Shown here: positions 8,039 to 8,586 of the stretch, in pieces
Numbering within the stretch: the stretch's first letter is position 1
Layout: each line of letters opens with the position of its first letter
Source of the DNA: an uncultured Actinomyces sp.
Lineage (GTDB): Bacteria > Actinomycetota > Actinomycetes > Actinomycetales > Actinomycetaceae
Length of the DNA: 8,586 nucleotides
Reading direction: 5' to 3'
NCBI GenBank assembly: GCA_945949035.1
Contig: CAMFDH010000043.1
Coordinates: 1 to 8,586, forward strand
Position numbers and translations under genes: made by a program
Notes under the pieces: generated by a model
What the model was told of the DNA's origin: nothing
What the model saw: the letters and a program-made list of their open reading frames with translations, nothing else
The model's database searches: none

Positions 8039-8586
8039 TTAGGCCAGTCGAGCCTTAAGGTTCTCATCGATGGCCTCAAGGAACTGTTCAGTCGTCAGGT
8101 ACGGCTGTTCCGGGCCGATCAGCAGCGCGAGGTCCTTCGTCATCTGCCCGCCCTCTACCGTCTTGATGACAACGTCCTCAAGCGTCTCCGCGAACTTACG
8201 AAGCTCAGGCGTCTCATCCAGCTTGGCTCGGTGGGCCAGGCCCCGGGTCCAGGCAAAGATTGAGGCGATCGGGTTCGTCGAGGTCGGGTTACCGGCCTGG
8301 TGCTGGCGGTAGTGACGCGTCACGGTGCCGTGCGCGGCCTCGGCCTCAACAGTCTTGCCGTCCGGGGTCATGAGGACCGAGGTCATCAGGCCGAGTGAAC
8401 CGAATCCCTGGGCAACAACGTCGGACTGGACGTCGCCGTCGTAGTTCTTGCAGGCCCAGACGTAGCCGCCCTCCCACTTGAGCGCGGAAGCGACCATGTC
8501 ATCGATCAGTCGGTGCTCATAGGTCAGACCCGCGGCCTCGTACTGATCCTTGTACTCTGCGTCAAACACCTCCTGGAAGATGTCCT
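8039..8586 (-). CDS. icd: Icd, NADP-dependent isocitrate dehydrogenase (IDH1-like), C-terminal part
   Basis: The last 181 residues are in the window; the gene enters from the right edge. It oxidatively decarboxylates isocitrate to 2-oxoglutarate with NADP. The sequence is of the eukaryotic/actinobacterial IDH1-like class, not the E. coli Icd class: [11 protein letters not shown] at the edge, then [32 protein letters not shown], and [23 protein letters not shown]. The metal/isocitrate aspartates (human IDH1 D252, D275 and D279, numbering from memory) are present. HGTVTRHYR supplies the Arg-His pair that contacts the NADP 2'-phosphate, so the cofactor should be NADP. The reading frame is open to the edge; the GTG giving the apparent MFDAEY is an internal valine codon, not a start. 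It ends 42 nt before pfk on the same strand, so they are probably co-transcribed. Confidence 0.96.
   Translation of the reverse strand, partial: DIFQEVFDAEYKDQYEAAGLTYEHRLIDDMVASALKWEGGYVWACKNYDGDVQSDVVAQGFGSLGLMTSVLMTPDGKTVEAEAAHGTVTRHYRQHQAGNPTSTNPIASIFAWTRGLAHRAKLDETPELRKFAETLEDVVIKTVEGGQMTKDLALLIGPEQPYLTTEQFLEAIDENLKARLA

Noticed and set aside
8039..8569. A complete small gene starting with GTG at 8569
   Set aside because: The frame stays open to the window edge, and the residues before the GTG (DIFQE) continue the IDH similarity. This is the 3' part of icd.

Overview
This window is about 8.6 kb of GC-rich DNA (roughly 60% G+C by eye). All seven recognisable genes lie on the minus strand. 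Five are complete and two run off the window ends. In transcription order, right to left, they are: icd (3' part), a 790-residue two-domain 6-phosphofructokinase, pgi, mdh, a SorC-type sugar-binding transcriptional regulator, glyA, and folD (5' part). There is no sign of phage, IS element, tRNA, rRNA or CRISPR. The protein sequences (malate dehydrogenase of the GARPR/LLEIP type, IDH1-like isocitrate dehydrogenase, GlyA with a [11 protein letters not shown] lysine motif), the use of GTG and TTG starts, and hairpins without U-tracts all fit a high-GC Gram-positive actinobacterium. The Actinomycetaceae and relatives are my best guess, by inference only.

Right block (8586 to 3893): icd, phosphofructokinase and pgi look like one transcription unit. 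The icd-pfk gap is 42 nt. The pfk stop and the pgi start overlap as ATGA, and each of the two genes has a good purine-rich ribosome binding site. A GC-rich hairpin follows pgi. The unit joins two adjacent steps of upper glycolysis (glucose-6-P to fructose-6-P to fructose-1,6-bisP) to NADPH and 2-oxoglutarate production by IDH.

Middle block (3892 to about 2700): mdh stands alone. Upstream it has a leader with two perfect 10-bp direct repeats 22 bp apart. Downstream it has a 15-bp perfect hairpin.

Left block (2740 to 1): the regulator has a plausible promoter whose -10 is covered by an 18-bp dyad, a candidate autoregulatory operator. After 105 nt comes glyA (TTG start), which overlaps folD (GTG start) by four bases. 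GlyA makes methylene-tetrahydrofolate and FolD oxidises it, so this is a one-carbon pair.

The most interesting object is the phosphofructokinase. It is not the usual ~320-residue bacterial enzyme. It is a tandem duplication with the architecture and motifs of animal and fungal [25 protein letters not shown], an inter-domain linker, a C-half GHIQQGG, and a terminal EHR-x-P-xx-QWW-L-x-LR block. Its N half keeps all the catalytic residues I can check. Its C half has lost the nucleotide-site GGDGS but keeps most positions that form the fructose-2,6-bisphosphate site in the eukaryotic enzyme. It also keeps a catalytic-type Asp (D542) and an MGR motif that the human C half has lost. This could be an evolutionary intermediate of an allosteric PFK, or a bacterial PFK with an uncharacterised sugar-phosphate effector.
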